Below are positions 9,518 to 18,452 of a stretch of 64,000 nt of DNA, piece by piece. The notes beneath the pieces are model-generated. The model did no database searches and was not told the origin of the DNA. It saw nothing but the letters and a program-made list of their open reading frames with translations. Source of the stretch: Bacteroidia bacterium (lineage in GTDB: Bacteria > Bacteroidota > Bacteroidia > Cytophagales > JAAEPT01); NCBI GenBank assembly GCA_030431525.1, contig JAUIJC010000025.1:1-64000 (forward strand), in the 5' to 3' direction. Both the position numbers and the translations under genes were made by a program. Each line of letters begins with the position of its first letter. Positions within the stretch are counted from its first letter, which is position 1.

Positions 9518-10457
9518 AACCTAAACTTAGTCCTGGCATGAAAATGAAATCGTGATTATCAGAGAAAAGCGCTATTCCAGCTCTGAAAACCATCCCTCTT
9601 TCCAAGGGCTGAAACCGATAGCCCAACCAACCGGAAGCAGGGAATATGCCATCTAGAGGAAGAACCCCACTTAACCCTGTCTCCAAAAAGCTTTTGTGCG
9701 CACCGAAATTCCACATCACCGAGATTGGTGATAGACTTAGGCCCAAACGACCAACCAAAAACCCATACTTTTTAGGCCAAATCTTCTCCACTACTACGCC
9801 CACTGGGATTGACCATCCCAAAGCTTCTACATTTAAATTAATCCCCTGCCTATTGCCCCTGTGAGCTTTTCGACCTCTCCGCATGTCATCCAAGGCCATT
9901 TTTTCCTCCGCCGTCATCCTTGGGTAATAGGACTTTCCAATACTAATGCCCACTTGGTGCTTCAACTTAAAAACAGCATCCTCTGGCTGAAAACCATACG
10001 GGTGATAAAAGACTTTTAGTGAAAACCCACCATGCCGGGGCTGATAGCTGTACGCCAAATTAAATGTGGCTGGAAAATAACGGTGGGCTCCTAAAAGGAA
10101 AGCGTCCTCATTCGTCACCTGGCTCACCAATGGGGCGACCATAAATTCTCCACCAATCTCAAATTGGTGACGTCCAAAAATCCGTCGTTTTAAGCCCAGA
10201 CTAAAACGGAAATCCAGAAAATAACTGTTTTCGTCATCTATAAAGATTCCATTCCCAACTCCCAAATAGGCGGAAACTGGATAGGTTTGATAGAATTGGT
10301 ATTCGTAATTAGCCCCAAGAATAGAAGCCCTGGTTACCCCAAGGTTCGCCCACAGAGAATGCTTTGAGAGTGGAAGGCTGTCCACCTGAGCAAAGCCAAA
10401 TGACTCACAAAAAGAAAAGATTAGGCTAAAAAGAATTGCCCTGAAAAAAGTCTTCAT
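9507..10457 (-). CDS. Predicted outer-membrane beta-barrel protein, function unknown
   Basis: 316 residues. A signal peptide (KTFFRAILFSLIFSFCESFGFAQ) is followed by alternating hydrophobic strands with aromatic ends, and the C-terminus SLGYAF ends in Phe as outer-membrane barrels do. No family was recognised. The ATG at 10457 is chosen because the next upstream start (10472) lies inside the fabD terminator. It overlaps the metallophosphoesterase gene by 11 bp, which suggests a two-gene operon. Confidence 0.6.
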   Translation of the reverse strand: MKTFFRAILFSLIFSFCESFGFAQVDSLPLSKHSLWANLGVTRASILGANYEYQFYQTYPVSAYLGVGNGIFIDDENSYFLDFRFSLGLKRRIFGRHQFEIGGEFMVAPLVSQVTNEDAFLLGAHRYFPATFNLAYSYQPRHGGFSLKVFYHPYGFQPEDAVFKLKHQVGISIGKSYYPRMTAEEKMALDDMRRGRKAHRGNRQGINLNVEALGWSIPVGVVVEKIWPKKYGFLVGRLGLSLSPISVMWNFGAHKSFLETGLSGVLPLDGIFPASGWLGYRFQPLERGMVFRAGIALFSDNHDFIFMPGLSLGYAF

Positions 10458-10465
10458 CAGAAAAA

Positions 10466-10489
10466 AAGCCACCGGAAATCCGGTGGCTT
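10466..10489 (-). terminator. Rho-independent terminator of fabD
   Basis: The stem AAGCCACCGG/CCGGTGGCTT has a 4-nt loop and a T run on the minus strand, 10 bp after the fabD stop. Confidence 0.9.
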
Positions 10490-10499
10490 AAGAGTAAAG

Positions 10500-11372
10500 T
10501 TATATCGCAGCAACTTCCATTTTACGTTCAACCTTCTTCACAAGACCCTGCAACACCTTGCCTGGTCCGCTTTCGATGAACACCTCAGCGCCATCAGTAA
10601 TCATGGCCTGTACGGACTGTGTCCAACGCACTGGAGCAGTCAACTGAGCAATGAGGTTTTTCTTGATTTCCTCAACGTCAGTAGAAGGCTTGGCGTTTAC
10701 GTTTTGGTAAACTGGGCAGATAGGTGAACCGAAAGTAGTCGCCTCAATGGCATCAGCCAACTCAGCACGGGCAGGCTCCATCATTGGAGAGTGGAAACCA
10801 CCACCAACTGGCAACAACAAAGCACGCTTTGCTCCAGCTTCCTTGGCCAACTCACATGCCGCCTCAACAGCTGCATTAGCACCAGAAATCACCAACTGAC
10901 CTGGGCAGTTGTAGTTTGCAGGAACCACGTCAGCACCAGCTTTTTCACAAACTTCCTCAACTTGCTCATCAGTCAAGCCAAGAATGGCCGCCATGGTTGA
11001 AGGGTTTTGCTCACATGCTTTCTGCATAGCAAGCGCACGCTTGTAAACCAACTTCAAACCGTCCTCGAAAGAGAGGGTGCCGTTGGCTACCAAAGCAGAA
11101 AACTCACCTAAGGAGTGGCCTGCTACCATGTCTGGAGCAAAGTCCTCGGCAGTTTTCGCCAAAATTACTGAATGAAGGAATACCGCTGGCTGGGTAACTT
11201 TTGTCTGCTTGAGATCTTCATCAGTTCCCTCGAACATCAAATCGGTAATGCGGAAACCGAGAATTTCGTTAGCCTGCTCAAAAAGGGCTTTTGCCTCTTC
11301 GCTTGACTCATACAACTCCTTTCCCATCCCCACAAACTGGGCACCTTGGCCCGGAAAAACGTAAGCTTTCAT
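10500..11372 (-). CDS. fabD: Malonyl-CoA:ACP S-malonyltransferase
   Basis: A 290-residue fatty-acid synthesis enzyme that loads malonate onto acyl carrier protein. The N-terminus MKAYVFPGQGAQFVGMG is diagnostic. The nucleophile serine is in GHSLGEFSAL near residue 91, the substrate arginine is expected near KRALAMQKA, and the partner histidine is in GGFHSPMM near residue 197. Length is normal. It is followed by a strong terminator and preceded by a near-consensus -7 element (11399-11406), so it appears monocistronic and outside any fab cluster. Confidence 0.97.
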   Translation of the reverse strand: MKAYVFPGQGAQFVGMGKELYESSEEAKALFEQANEILGFRITDLMFEGTDEDLKQTKVTQPAVFLHSVILAKTAEDFAPDMVAGHSLGEFSALVANGTLSFEDGLKLVYKRALAMQKACEQNPSTMAAILGLTDEQVEEVCEKAGADVVPANYNCPGQLVISGANAAVEAACELAKEAGAKRALLLPVGGGFHSPMMEPARAELADAIEATTFGSPICPVYQNVNAKPSTDVEEIKKNLIAQLTAPVRWTQSVQAMITDGAEVFIESGPGKVLQGLVKKVERKMEVAAI

Positions 11373-11441
11373 CGCTGAAATCTGTTTTGTTCAGGCGACG
11401 AAATTACGAAGAAAAGAGTTTGAACCGACAAGACGATAGAC

Positions 11442-11477
11442 TTTAGACCTTAGGCTTTAGCTGAGCTAAGGTCTAAA
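11442..11477. repeat. 12-nt inverted repeat between fabD and the T9SS protein gene
   Basis: TTTAGACCTTAG (11442-11453) and CTAAGGTCTAAA (11466-11477) are perfect inverted copies with a 12-nt loop. Further TCTAAAATCTAAAAG-like text continues on the right. It may end transcription of the gene at 11507, but it belongs to the wider set of phrase-like intergenic palindromes in this window. Confidence 0.65.
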
Positions 11478-11506
11478 ATCTAAAAGCGTAGCGGTCTAAT
11501 GTCAGC

Positions 11507-14230
11507 TTACCTGGCCAACAAAATCCAGCCATTAAAATGCTGTGTGGCGGTATTTGGGTTGAGGCGCTTAAAAGTGACCACAGCCTCATAATAGTAGGTT
11601 CCATCGGCCAATTCCTTACCGTTGAAATTTTCTCCGTTCCAATCAATATTCGGATTGGTTTGGGAATAATAGACCTTGTCCCCGTAGCGGTTATAGACGG
11701 TAAACTCGATGGCCTCTACGAATCTTGTCGGCGGAATCGGGAAGAACAAATCATTGACCTGATCCTCATTAGGCGTAAAGACATTAGGGAACTCGATGTT
11801 TACACAATTGTCATTGCAGGCGACATTGCTGTAAACGCTCTCATTGCCATAAATATCCAAGGCAGTCACCACATAACACCCAGCATAGGAATCCAAGCCC
11901 GTATGCGTGAAGGTCAAATCCAAGGTGTCGGTATGGGTGGCAATCAGCGTAAAGGCCGAATCAAGATTCTCCTTATAGTATATTTTGTAGGAGACTTCCT
12001 CGGGCAAACATCCCTCTGACCTATTATTCTCCCAGCTCAGCTCATTTACAATGGCAGAGGCTTCCTCTTGGGGCTTACTGCAATCATTGACCTGCAAAGC
12101 CAAGTTTGGAGGACATGGCGGAACGGTATCTCGCGGAACAGTACAAGTGATATTCGACTTGTTCACCAACACGTCCGAAGTCAAGTCCTCATTACAAAAC
12201 ACCCCTCTTGTTTCAGCAAAGAAACATACTGTATCTCCATTGTTTAAGCCAGTAATGGCAATAGAGTCCAATGTTCCCCGAACAGAATCAACAGGCCATT
12301 GCACACCTGCACTATCACGGTAAACCACTTGGTACAAACTATCAGGGAAATACCAGTTCACGTTGGCCTCAAAATTCAAAATGGCCATTTCATCCGCTCC
12401 CTGTGAAGTAGCCCAAACACTGGACACAGCAGCAGAACTTCCCAACAATTGGGAACTTGCATCAAACAACCTTACTTGGTAAACATAACTCGTATCCTCC
12501 GTATTCAGCCCAGTGTCCACAAAACTGACATCATCCAAGGTGTTGAAGTTTTGAGAATAGATTTGAACCGCAGCCTGCTCCTCAAACTCCAAGCCCTCAT
12601 TTCTGAAAACTTTGTAAGTGAATGGGCCATTCGTGCTATTCATCACAATAGGCTTTTGCCACTCCAATAGGATTTCTCCAGCCAGGGAATCCGTCTTTTC
12701 AACACTCACCTTTTTTAACAAAGGAACATCAACGCCCATTTTGGCCTCCGCTGCCCAACTTGCATAACTTTCTCCGTTACTCGGAAAGGAAAAACTTGAC
12801 GAGAGCATATAGTAATACGTCACACCAGCCAACAAGCCCTCTCCTTCATTGTTATCTAAAAAACTTGTTGTTGAGGCATCCACCTCACCGATTTTCTCAA
12901 AGCCCCAAGCGTCTGGAACACCAACCGTACAAGGATCTCGGTCAATATTGCTGGTATCGCAGGTTGCACGCCAAACGCTGATAGTTTCAGCCTCCCCTTC
13001 ACAGACATAAGGGTCCCAAGTCAGTTGCACCTGATCGGTTTGCACTTGGGCATTTAAACCCACTGGAGCTGGTCCATGTACTGAAATCTGTTGGCTCTGA
13101 AGATGAGAGAGGTTTCCTCCCGAACGTTCCCTGACCTTATAAACCACTATTTGTGGCTGCTGCTGCACTTGGTCACAGGAAGGAGTCCAATTAAAAATCC
13201 CTTCAAGAGAGTCCAGAGAGAGGGATACTTGAGTAAAACTGGCACCCTCAACCAAGGGCTTTCCAAAGGCTTCCAACTCGATGGCATCCCCATTTGGGTC
13301 CCAAGCCAAAACAGTGTCAATGTATAGCTCGCCTGCGGCAATACAAGTGTCATTCGGGATAATCAACTCTGGGCGCTCATTGTCCTCCTCGAACACCTTG
13401 ATCTGCATATCTCGCACCACATAACCGAGCATGACGCCATCACGCCATTCTTCCACCCTAAAGGCAATGTTGTACTCATCTCGGCGAACGCCCGACACTC
13501 CCTTCTCTATATAGAGTGGCGTATTCCAGACGATATCACCTGTAACAGGATCGATGGTATAGCTGGAGGGTGAGCCAAAAAATGGATCATCAGGCTCCAT
13601 ATATCCAGGAACGTCCATTGGCGTCTTTTGGTCATCAGCCGTCCCTTGAGGGATCAAAGGAACAAACACCAAACTGTCACCATCAGGGTCCCAAGCTCCA
13701 GGGTTATGCGTGTAGATTTCTCCAATATTGGCCACATCAATTGGAGGAACAGTAAGTACTGGGGTGCTATTGATCGGAGAAAAACTATTGAGATAGATAT
13801 AAGTCTCAACGTAAATGTTCTGCTGGTCGGGGGTAATCATGTTCACCACCTCATGGTTTCGCTTCACCCCCACCCAACTGATGGTATATCCCCAGTTTGC
13901 CACAGGAAACACATAATCCAAACGATAGGTATGCTTCAGGGTTCGGTAATTTTTTGTCCCTGAGATTTCTACGGAATTAATCAATGGGAAATTCACTGCC
14001 TTACCATTGATATAGACTATCGCTGGATCATCCATCTGGATTTGACCGCCTCCCCCATTGCCAGAAGAGGTATTATCATAATCCGTGTAAGCGGTCAAAG
14101 TAATTCGATACTCCAAATTAGTGAGACGCTCGGCCACAATATCCGCCGCACGGAAATGCGATGCCATCAACCTATGGCTGCCCAGAAGCGCAAAAAATAC
14201 CATGAAGAGGAGACGAAGACGGTGTGGCAT
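11507..14230 (-). CDS. Large secreted protein with gliding-type (type B) T9SS C-terminal domain
   Basis: About 907 residues. It has a signal peptide (FMVFFALLGSHRLMA), then several immunoglobulin-like or fibronectin-like segments, including WDPDGDSLVFVP and WDPNGDAIELEAFG, which resemble cadherin-type Asp-rich motifs. The C-terminal ~90 residues begin NVFTPNEDQVNDLF and run through VYNRYGDKVYYS to NGWILLAR, the type B sorting domain recognised by the type IX system. Such proteins are surface adhesins or filament subunits. The ATG at 14230 is used because the next upstream start is TTG. No operon partner is visible. Confidence 0.88.
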   Translation of the reverse strand: MPHRLRLLFMVFFALLGSHRLMASHFRAADIVAERLTNLEYRITLTAYTDYDNTSSGNGGGGQIQMDDPAIVYINGKAVNFPLINSVEISGTKNYRTLKHTYRLDYVFPVANWGYTISWVGVKRNHEVVNMITPDQQNIYVETYIYLNSFSPINSTPVLTVPPIDVANIGEIYTHNPGAWDPDGDSLVFVPLIPQGTADDQKTPMDVPGYMEPDDPFFGSPSSYTIDPVTGDIVWNTPLYIEKGVSGVRRDEYNIAFRVEEWRDGVMLGYVVRDMQIKVFEEDNERPELIIPNDTCIAAGELYIDTVLAWDPNGDAIELEAFGKPLVEGASFTQVSLSLDSLEGIFNWTPSCDQVQQQPQIVVYKVRERSGGNLSHLQSQQISVHGPAPVGLNAQVQTDQVQLTWDPYVCEGEAETISVWRATCDTSNIDRDPCTVGVPDAWGFEKIGEVDASTTSFLDNNEGEGLLAGVTYYYMLSSSFSFPSNGESYASWAAEAKMGVDVPLLKKVSVEKTDSLAGEILLEWQKPIVMNSTNGPFTYKVFRNEGLEFEEQAAVQIYSQNFNTLDDVSFVDTGLNTEDTSYVYQVRLFDASSQLLGSSAAVSSVWATSQGADEMAILNFEANVNWYFPDSLYQVVYRDSAGVQWPVDSVRGTLDSIAITGLNNGDTVCFFAETRGVFCNEDLTSDVLVNKSNITCTVPRDTVPPCPPNLALQVNDCSKPQEEASAIVNELSWENNRSEGCLPEEVSYKIYYKENLDSAFTLIATHTDTLDLTFTHTGLDSYAGCYVVTALDIYGNESVYSNVACNDNCVNIEFPNVFTPNEDQVNDLFFPIPPTRFVEAIEFTVYNRYGDKVYYSQTNPNIDWNGENFNGKELADGTYYYEAVVTFKRLNPNTATQHFNGWILLAR

Positions 14231-14509
14231 ACACAAAGAAAGCTACGTTGAAGAAAGGACCAAAAACGTGCCTGCATAAAGGTTTATCCTCCAAACAGAA
14301 AAAAAGAAACCGAAAAACTCAAATTCAAGGCTCAAGCCAGATGCCCCAACTTTCTTACGCTTTAAGTCTTCATCAGGTTATCCCTTTCCCTACAACCCCC
14401 AGAGTTTATTTAGATTCTGTTTAGATACCGCAAAAATAGTATCCCTCTTTGGTACATATACCATCGGGACGTAACTTGTACCCCAAAAAGTCAAACATTT
14501 TAAAAACCG

Positions 14510-15208
14510 ATGGCTTCCCTTAAAGAATCTCTAACCAGTTCCGTTGGAAGAAAATATGTGATGGGTCTCACAGGACTCTTCCTGATTGTCTTCCTTTTGG
14601 TTCACCTTTCGGGCAATTTCACCCTCCTGTTGAAAGATGGAACCGCTTTTAACACCTATGCCCACTTCATGAAGGAGAACTTGCTGATTAAGTTGAGTGA
14701 GGTTATTCTCTTTGGTGGTTTCTTGCTACACATCATCCAAGGATTGATGTTGACAGCAAAGAACAAAGCTGCTCGTGCTGTGAACTACCAAGTTGCTCAC
14801 AAACACGACAAAGTAGATTGGACTTCTAAGGCTATGAGCGCCTTGGGCATGATCCTACTTATCTTCTTGATCATCCACCTCTACGACTTCTTCCGTTTCA
14901 AGTACTTTGTTGCTGACCCGCAAATGACGGCTGATGGAACAATGATCGACCTTCATGGCATTGTTCGCCACGAATTCTCCGAAGGTGGATTGGAAGGTAT
15001 CTTCCACTTGGCGGTTTACACTTTGGGTATGGCTGCTGTAAGCTTCCACTTGTGGCACGGCTTCCAGAGTACATTCCAGTCTCTTGGATTGCGTCACCCG
15101 AAGTACACTCCATTCATCCAAGGTTTGGGTAAACTTTACGCGGTAGTGGTTCCTGCAGCTTTCGTTGCAATCCCATACATCATCAAATTCACCGCTGAGG
15201 CGCATTAA
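14510..15208 (+). CDS. sdhC: Succinate dehydrogenase cytochrome b subunit (single-anchor type)
   Basis: 232 residues with about five membrane helices. This is the fused di-haem b anchor of Bacteroidota-type succinate:quinone reductase, so no separate sdhD is expected and none is present. Histidines inside helices (LLVHLSGNF, GGFLLHIIQG, IIHLYDFF, SFHLWHGFQS) are the likely haem ligands. It is the first gene of sdhC-sdhA-sdhB, 99 bp before sdhA, and divergent from the T9SS gene across about 280 bp. Confidence 0.96.
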   Translation: MASLKESLTSSVGRKYVMGLTGLFLIVFLLVHLSGNFTLLLKDGTAFNTYAHFMKENLLIKLSEVILFGGFLLHIIQGLMLTAKNKAARAVNYQVAHKHDKVDWTSKAMSALGMILLIFLIIHLYDFFRFKYFVADPQMTADGTMIDLHGIVRHEFSEGGLEGIFHLAVYTLGMAAVSFHLWHGFQSTFQSLGLRHPKYTPFIQGLGKLYAVVVPAAFVAIPYIIKFTAEAH

Positions 15209-15307
15209 GCCCAACGATTAATCAGGTAAGTTTTTGAGGCCAATATTCCTTTTTCCTTAAAAACAGATTAATCAACATTACTCAACGATTTAAAGCTCTG
15301 TCGAGAA

Positions 15308-17245
15308 ATGGCATTAGATTCGAAAATCCCTAAGGGGTCAATTGATAAAAAATGGTCGCAGTACAAATCTGAGATCAAGCTTGTTAACCCAGCCAACAAA
15401 CGTCACATCAACGTTATCGTAGTTGGTACTGGTTTGGCTGGTGGCGCTGCCGCCGCTTCTCTTGGTGAGATGGGCTACAATGTAAAAGCCTTCTGCTTCC
15501 AAGATTCTCCACGTCGTGCCCACTCCATTGCGGCACAGGGTGGTATCAACGCCGCTAAAAACTACCAGAACGACGGTGACAGCGTTTACCGTTTGTTCTA
15601 TGACACCATTAAAGGTGGTGACTACCGTGCACGTGAGGCAAACGTTCACCGTCTTGCTGAGGTGTCACGTAACATCATCGACCAATGTGTTGCTCAGGGT
15701 GTTCCTTTCGCTCGTGAATACGGAGGTTACCTCGACAACCGTTCTTTCGGTGGTGTACAGGTAAAACGTACATTCTACGCAAAGGGTCAGACTGGTCAGC
15801 AGTTGTTGCTCGGCGCTTACTCTGCACTTTCCCGTCAGATTGCTGCCAAGACAGTAACGATGTACAACCGCCACGAAATGTTGGACGTTGTTATCGTTGA
15901 CGGAAAAGCCCGCGGTATCATCGCCCGTAACTTGATTACTGGTGAGATTGAGCGCCACTCTGCTCACGCAGTAGTATTGGCTACTGGTGGATACGGCAAC
16001 GTATTCTTCCTTTCTACCAACGCAATGGGTTCTAACGTATCCGCTGCTTGGAAGGCTCACCGTAAAGGCGCTTACTTCGCCAACCCTTGCTACACGCAAA
16101 TTCACCCAACTTGTTTGCCACGTTCAGGTGACCACCAGTCAAAGTTGACTTTGATGTCTGAGTCCCTCCGTAACGATGGCCGTATCTGGGTTCCTAAGAA
16201 AAAAGAGGACGCTGAAGCGATTCAGCAAGGCAAGAAAAATGCGAACGACATTCCTGAAGAGGATCGTGACTTCTACTTGGAGCGTCGCTACCCTGCCTTC
16301 GGTAACCTCGTACCACGTGACGTTGCTTCCCGTGCTGCCAAGGAGCGTTGCGATGCCGGTTATGGTGTAAACCAAACTGGTGAAGCTGTTTACCTTGACT
16401 TCGGTTACGCGATCAAGCGTATGGGTAAAGACGCCATTGAGGCTAAGTACGGTAACCTCTTCCAGATGTATGAGAAGATTGCCGACGAGAACCCATACGA
16501 GTTGCCAATGAAGATTTACCCAGCAGTGCACTACACCATGGGTGGTGTTTGGGTAGACTACGATTTGATGACTACCGTTCCTGGTCTGTACTGTGCTGGT
16601 GAAGCCAACTTCTCTGACCACGGTGCTAACCGCTTGGGTGCATCTGCTTTGATGCAGGGTCTCGCCGACGGTTACTTCGTATTGCCATACACCATCGGTA
16701 ACTACTTGGCTGACGAAATCCGTACTGGTACTATCCCAACAGACTCTCCTGAGTTCGACAAGGCTGAGGCTGAGGTGAAAGGCACCATCGACAAATTGAT
16801 GAACAACAACGGTACGAAGCCAGTTGACTACTTCCACAAATTGCTCGGTTCCGAGATGTGGGAGAAATGTGGTATGGCGCGTAACGCTGAAGGCCTTAAA
16901 TCTGCCATTGAGGAGATTCAGAAAATCCGCAAAGACTTCTGGGCTAACGTTAAGATTCCTGGTTCTGCCAACGCCATGAACCCTGAGTTAGAGAAAGCAC
17001 TTCGTGTGGCTGACTTCCTCGAATTGGGTGAGTTGATGTGCCGCGACGCATTGATGCGTGAAGAATCTTGCGGTGGTCACTTCCGTGAAGAGCACCAGAC
17101 TGAAGAAGGTGAGGCACTTCGTCACGACGACAAGTTCGCCTTCGTTGGTGCTTGGGAATTCAAAGGCACGGACTCTGAGCCTACCCTCCACAAAGAGGAG
17201 TTGGTTTACGAGAACGTCGAAATGAAGCAGCGTAGCTATAAGTAA
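15308..17245 (+). CDS. sdhA: Succinate dehydrogenase flavoprotein subunit
   Basis: 645 residues. It oxidises succinate to fumarate in the TCA cycle and passes electrons to SdhB. An N-terminal Rossmann motif ([19 protein letters not shown]) is near residue 39. The covalent-FAD histidine is in [17 protein letters not shown], and the catalytic region HPTCLPRSG follows. [21 protein letters not shown] is the FAD-binding C-terminal motif. Codon use is strongly biased to C/T-ending codons, consistent with high expression. It is separated from sdhB by an inverted repeat. Confidence 0.98.
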   Translation: MALDSKIPKGSIDKKWSQYKSEIKLVNPANKRHINVIVVGTGLAGGAAAASLGEMGYNVKAFCFQDSPRRAHSIAAQGGINAAKNYQNDGDSVYRLFYDTIKGGDYRAREANVHRLAEVSRNIIDQCVAQGVPFAREYGGYLDNRSFGGVQVKRTFYAKGQTGQQLLLGAYSALSRQIAAKTVTMYNRHEMLDVVIVDGKARGIIARNLITGEIERHSAHAVVLATGGYGNVFFLSTNAMGSNVSAAWKAHRKGAYFANPCYTQIHPTCLPRSGDHQSKLTLMSESLRNDGRIWVPKKKEDAEAIQQGKKNANDIPEEDRDFYLERRYPAFGNLVPRDVASRAAKERCDAGYGVNQTGEAVYLDFGYAIKRMGKDAIEAKYGNLFQMYEKIADENPYELPMKIYPAVHYTMGGVWVDYDLMTTVPGLYCAGEANFSDHGANRLGASALMQGLADGYFVLPYTIGNYLADEIRTGTIPTDSPEFDKAEAEVKGTIDKLMNNNGTKPVDYFHKLLGSEMWEKCGMARNAEGLKSAIEEIQKIRKDFWANVKIPGSANAMNPELEKALRVADFLELGELMCRDALMREESCGGHFREEHQTEEGEALRHDDKFAFVGAWEFKGTDSEPTLHKEELVYENVEMKQRSYK

Positions 17246-17246
17246 G

Positions 17247-17327
17247 AAGTACAATGTACAATGTATTGTGTATTATGATTTTGACTGGTTCAGCCTCATA
17301 ATACTTTGTACATGATACATTGTACTT
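17247..17327. repeat. 31-nt-arm inverted repeat inside the sdh operon
   Basis: The left arm (17247-17277) and right arm (17297-17327) match at 25 of 31 positions when one is reverse-complemented; the ends AAGTACAATGTA and TATTATG are perfect. The text is repetitive (GTACAATGTACAATG). It fills almost all the sdhA-sdhB gap, ending 13 nt before the sdhB ATG, so the message would carry a hairpin there. Confidence 0.85.
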
Positions 17328-17340
17328 AACCGATAGAACA

Positions 17341-18096
17341 ATGGACATCAACGTCACACTAAAAGTTTGGCGCCAGAACGGACCAAACGATAAAGGAGAT
17401 TTCAAGGAATACCAAATCAACAAGGTGAGCACCGACTCCTCATTCTTGGAGATGATGGATATGCTCAACAACCAGTTGATCGAAAACGGCGAGGATCCAA
17501 TCGCTTTCGACCACGACTGTCGTGAGGGTATCTGCGGTATGTGCTCTATGTACATCAACGGCCGTCCACACGGCCCAGGTGATGGCATCACTACTTGTCA
17601 GCTCCACATGCGTTCATTCAAGGACGGCGACACCATCTACATCGAGCCATGGAGGGCCACTGCCTTCCCAATCATCAAGGACTTGATGGTTGACCGTACT
17701 GCCTTTGACAAAATCATGCAGGCTGGTGGTTTCGTATCCGTGAACACTGGTTCCGCCCAAGACGCCAACAACATCCCTGTCCGCAAGGAGGATGCTGACG
17801 AGGCCTTTAAGGCGGCGGCTTGTATCGGTTGTGGTGCTTGTGTAGCGGCTTGTAAAAACGCCTCTGCCATGCTCTTCACCTCTGCTAAAGTTTCCCAGTT
17901 GGCGCTTTTGCCACAGGGTCAAACTGAAGCTACTGAGCGTGCCCTCAACATGGTTGCCGAGATGGACGCACAAGGCTTCGGTGCTTGTACTAACACTGGT
18001 GCTTGTATGGCTGAATGTCCTAAGGAGATTTCCTTGGAGCACATCGCTCGCTTGAACCGCGAGTATATGGCAGCTAGCTTGACGAGCAGGGACTAA
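17341..18096 (+). CDS. sdhB: Succinate dehydrogenase iron-sulfur subunit
   Basis: 251 residues. It carries electrons from SdhA to the haem anchor through three clusters. The [2Fe-2S] ligands are in CREGICGMC with a distal TTC, near residues 60-85. The cysteines for the other two clusters are in [13 protein letters not shown] and [15 protein letters not shown]. The frame can be read back to a TTG at 17320, but that lies in the inverted repeat, so the ATG at 17341 is chosen. It is the last gene of the operon; the terminator is at 18219. Confidence 0.97.
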   Translation: MDINVTLKVWRQNGPNDKGDFKEYQINKVSTDSSFLEMMDMLNNQLIENGEDPIAFDHDCREGICGMCSMYINGRPHGPGDGITTCQLHMRSFKDGDTIYIEPWRATAFPIIKDLMVDRTAFDKIMQAGGFVSVNTGSAQDANNIPVRKEDADEAFKAAACIGCGACVAACKNASAMLFTSAKVSQLALLPQGQTEATERALNMVAEMDAQGFGACTNTGACMAECPKEISLEHIARLNREYMAASLTSRD

Positions 18097-18102
18097 ATTA
18101 TT

Positions 18103-18206
18103 GTCTGTACCTTGATTCACATGACATTAGGATAACAAGGATCTGCAATTGGTTTACCCCTTTGGCATCCTGCATATCCCTAAATCATAAAAATCAAGGT
18201 ACAGAC
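18103..18206. repeat. 15-nt perfect inverted repeat enclosing a 74-nt loop, after sdhB
   Basis: GTCTGTACCTTGATT (18103-18117) and AATCAAGGTACAGAC (18192-18206) are exact inverted copies. The arm text CCTTGATT recurs in the repeat at 61598-61693. It starts 7 nt after the sdhB stop. The loop contains no gene. Confidence 0.75.
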
Positions 18207-18218
18207 TTATTGATATTG

Positions 18219-18258
18219 AAAAACCCCTTGGGACATTCGTTCCAAGGGGTTTTTTTAT
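18219..18258 (+). terminator. Rho-independent terminator of the sdh operon
   Basis: The 13-bp perfect stem AAAAACCCCTTGG/CCAAGGGGTTTTT is followed by further T residues. Confidence 0.9.
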
Positions 18259-18280
18259 ACTTAAAAATGCACCTCATATC

Positions 18281-18362
18281 GATATCGATGGGTTTCACTC
18301 CATCGCTAAGGAGAACCGCCCTTACAGGGCTCAACCGTGATAGCCCTGAAGGGGCGGTTCTT
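18281..18362. repeat. Intergenic repeat with ATATCGATATCGATGGG start and CGCCC/GGGCT hairpin
   Basis: 19-nt arms GAACCGCCCTTACAGGGCT (18313-18331) and its near inverse (18342-18360) agree at 17 of 19 positions. Before them lie ATATCGATATCGATGG and a small GATGG/CCATC hairpin. A partial second copy is at 28914-28935. No reading frame is evident. Confidence 0.75.
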
Positions 18363-18425
18363 CACAGCAAAAGACTTCAGTCCTTTGTTAACCAAGCGAA
18401 AAGCATCATGAAGAGAATATTCCTT

Positions 18426-18433
18426 TAACTTTG
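18426..18433 (+). promoter_or_regulatory. -7 promoter element of the T9SS cargo gene at 18453
   Basis: TAACTTTG matches TAnnTTTG exactly and ends 19 nt before the ATG, giving a leader of roughly 12-15 nt. No good -33 TTTG at normal spacing. Confidence 0.5.
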
Positions 18434-18452
18434 CACAAAAAATTACACCCCC

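Noticed and set aside
13628-13963. 111-residue plus-strand frame inside the T9SS adhesin-like gene
   Set aside because: Shadow of the long minus-strand gene; no start context or motif.
16139-16837. 232-residue open frame on minus strand inside sdhA
   Set aside because: A by-product of the strong codon bias of sdhA; no domain and wholly overlapping a certain gene.
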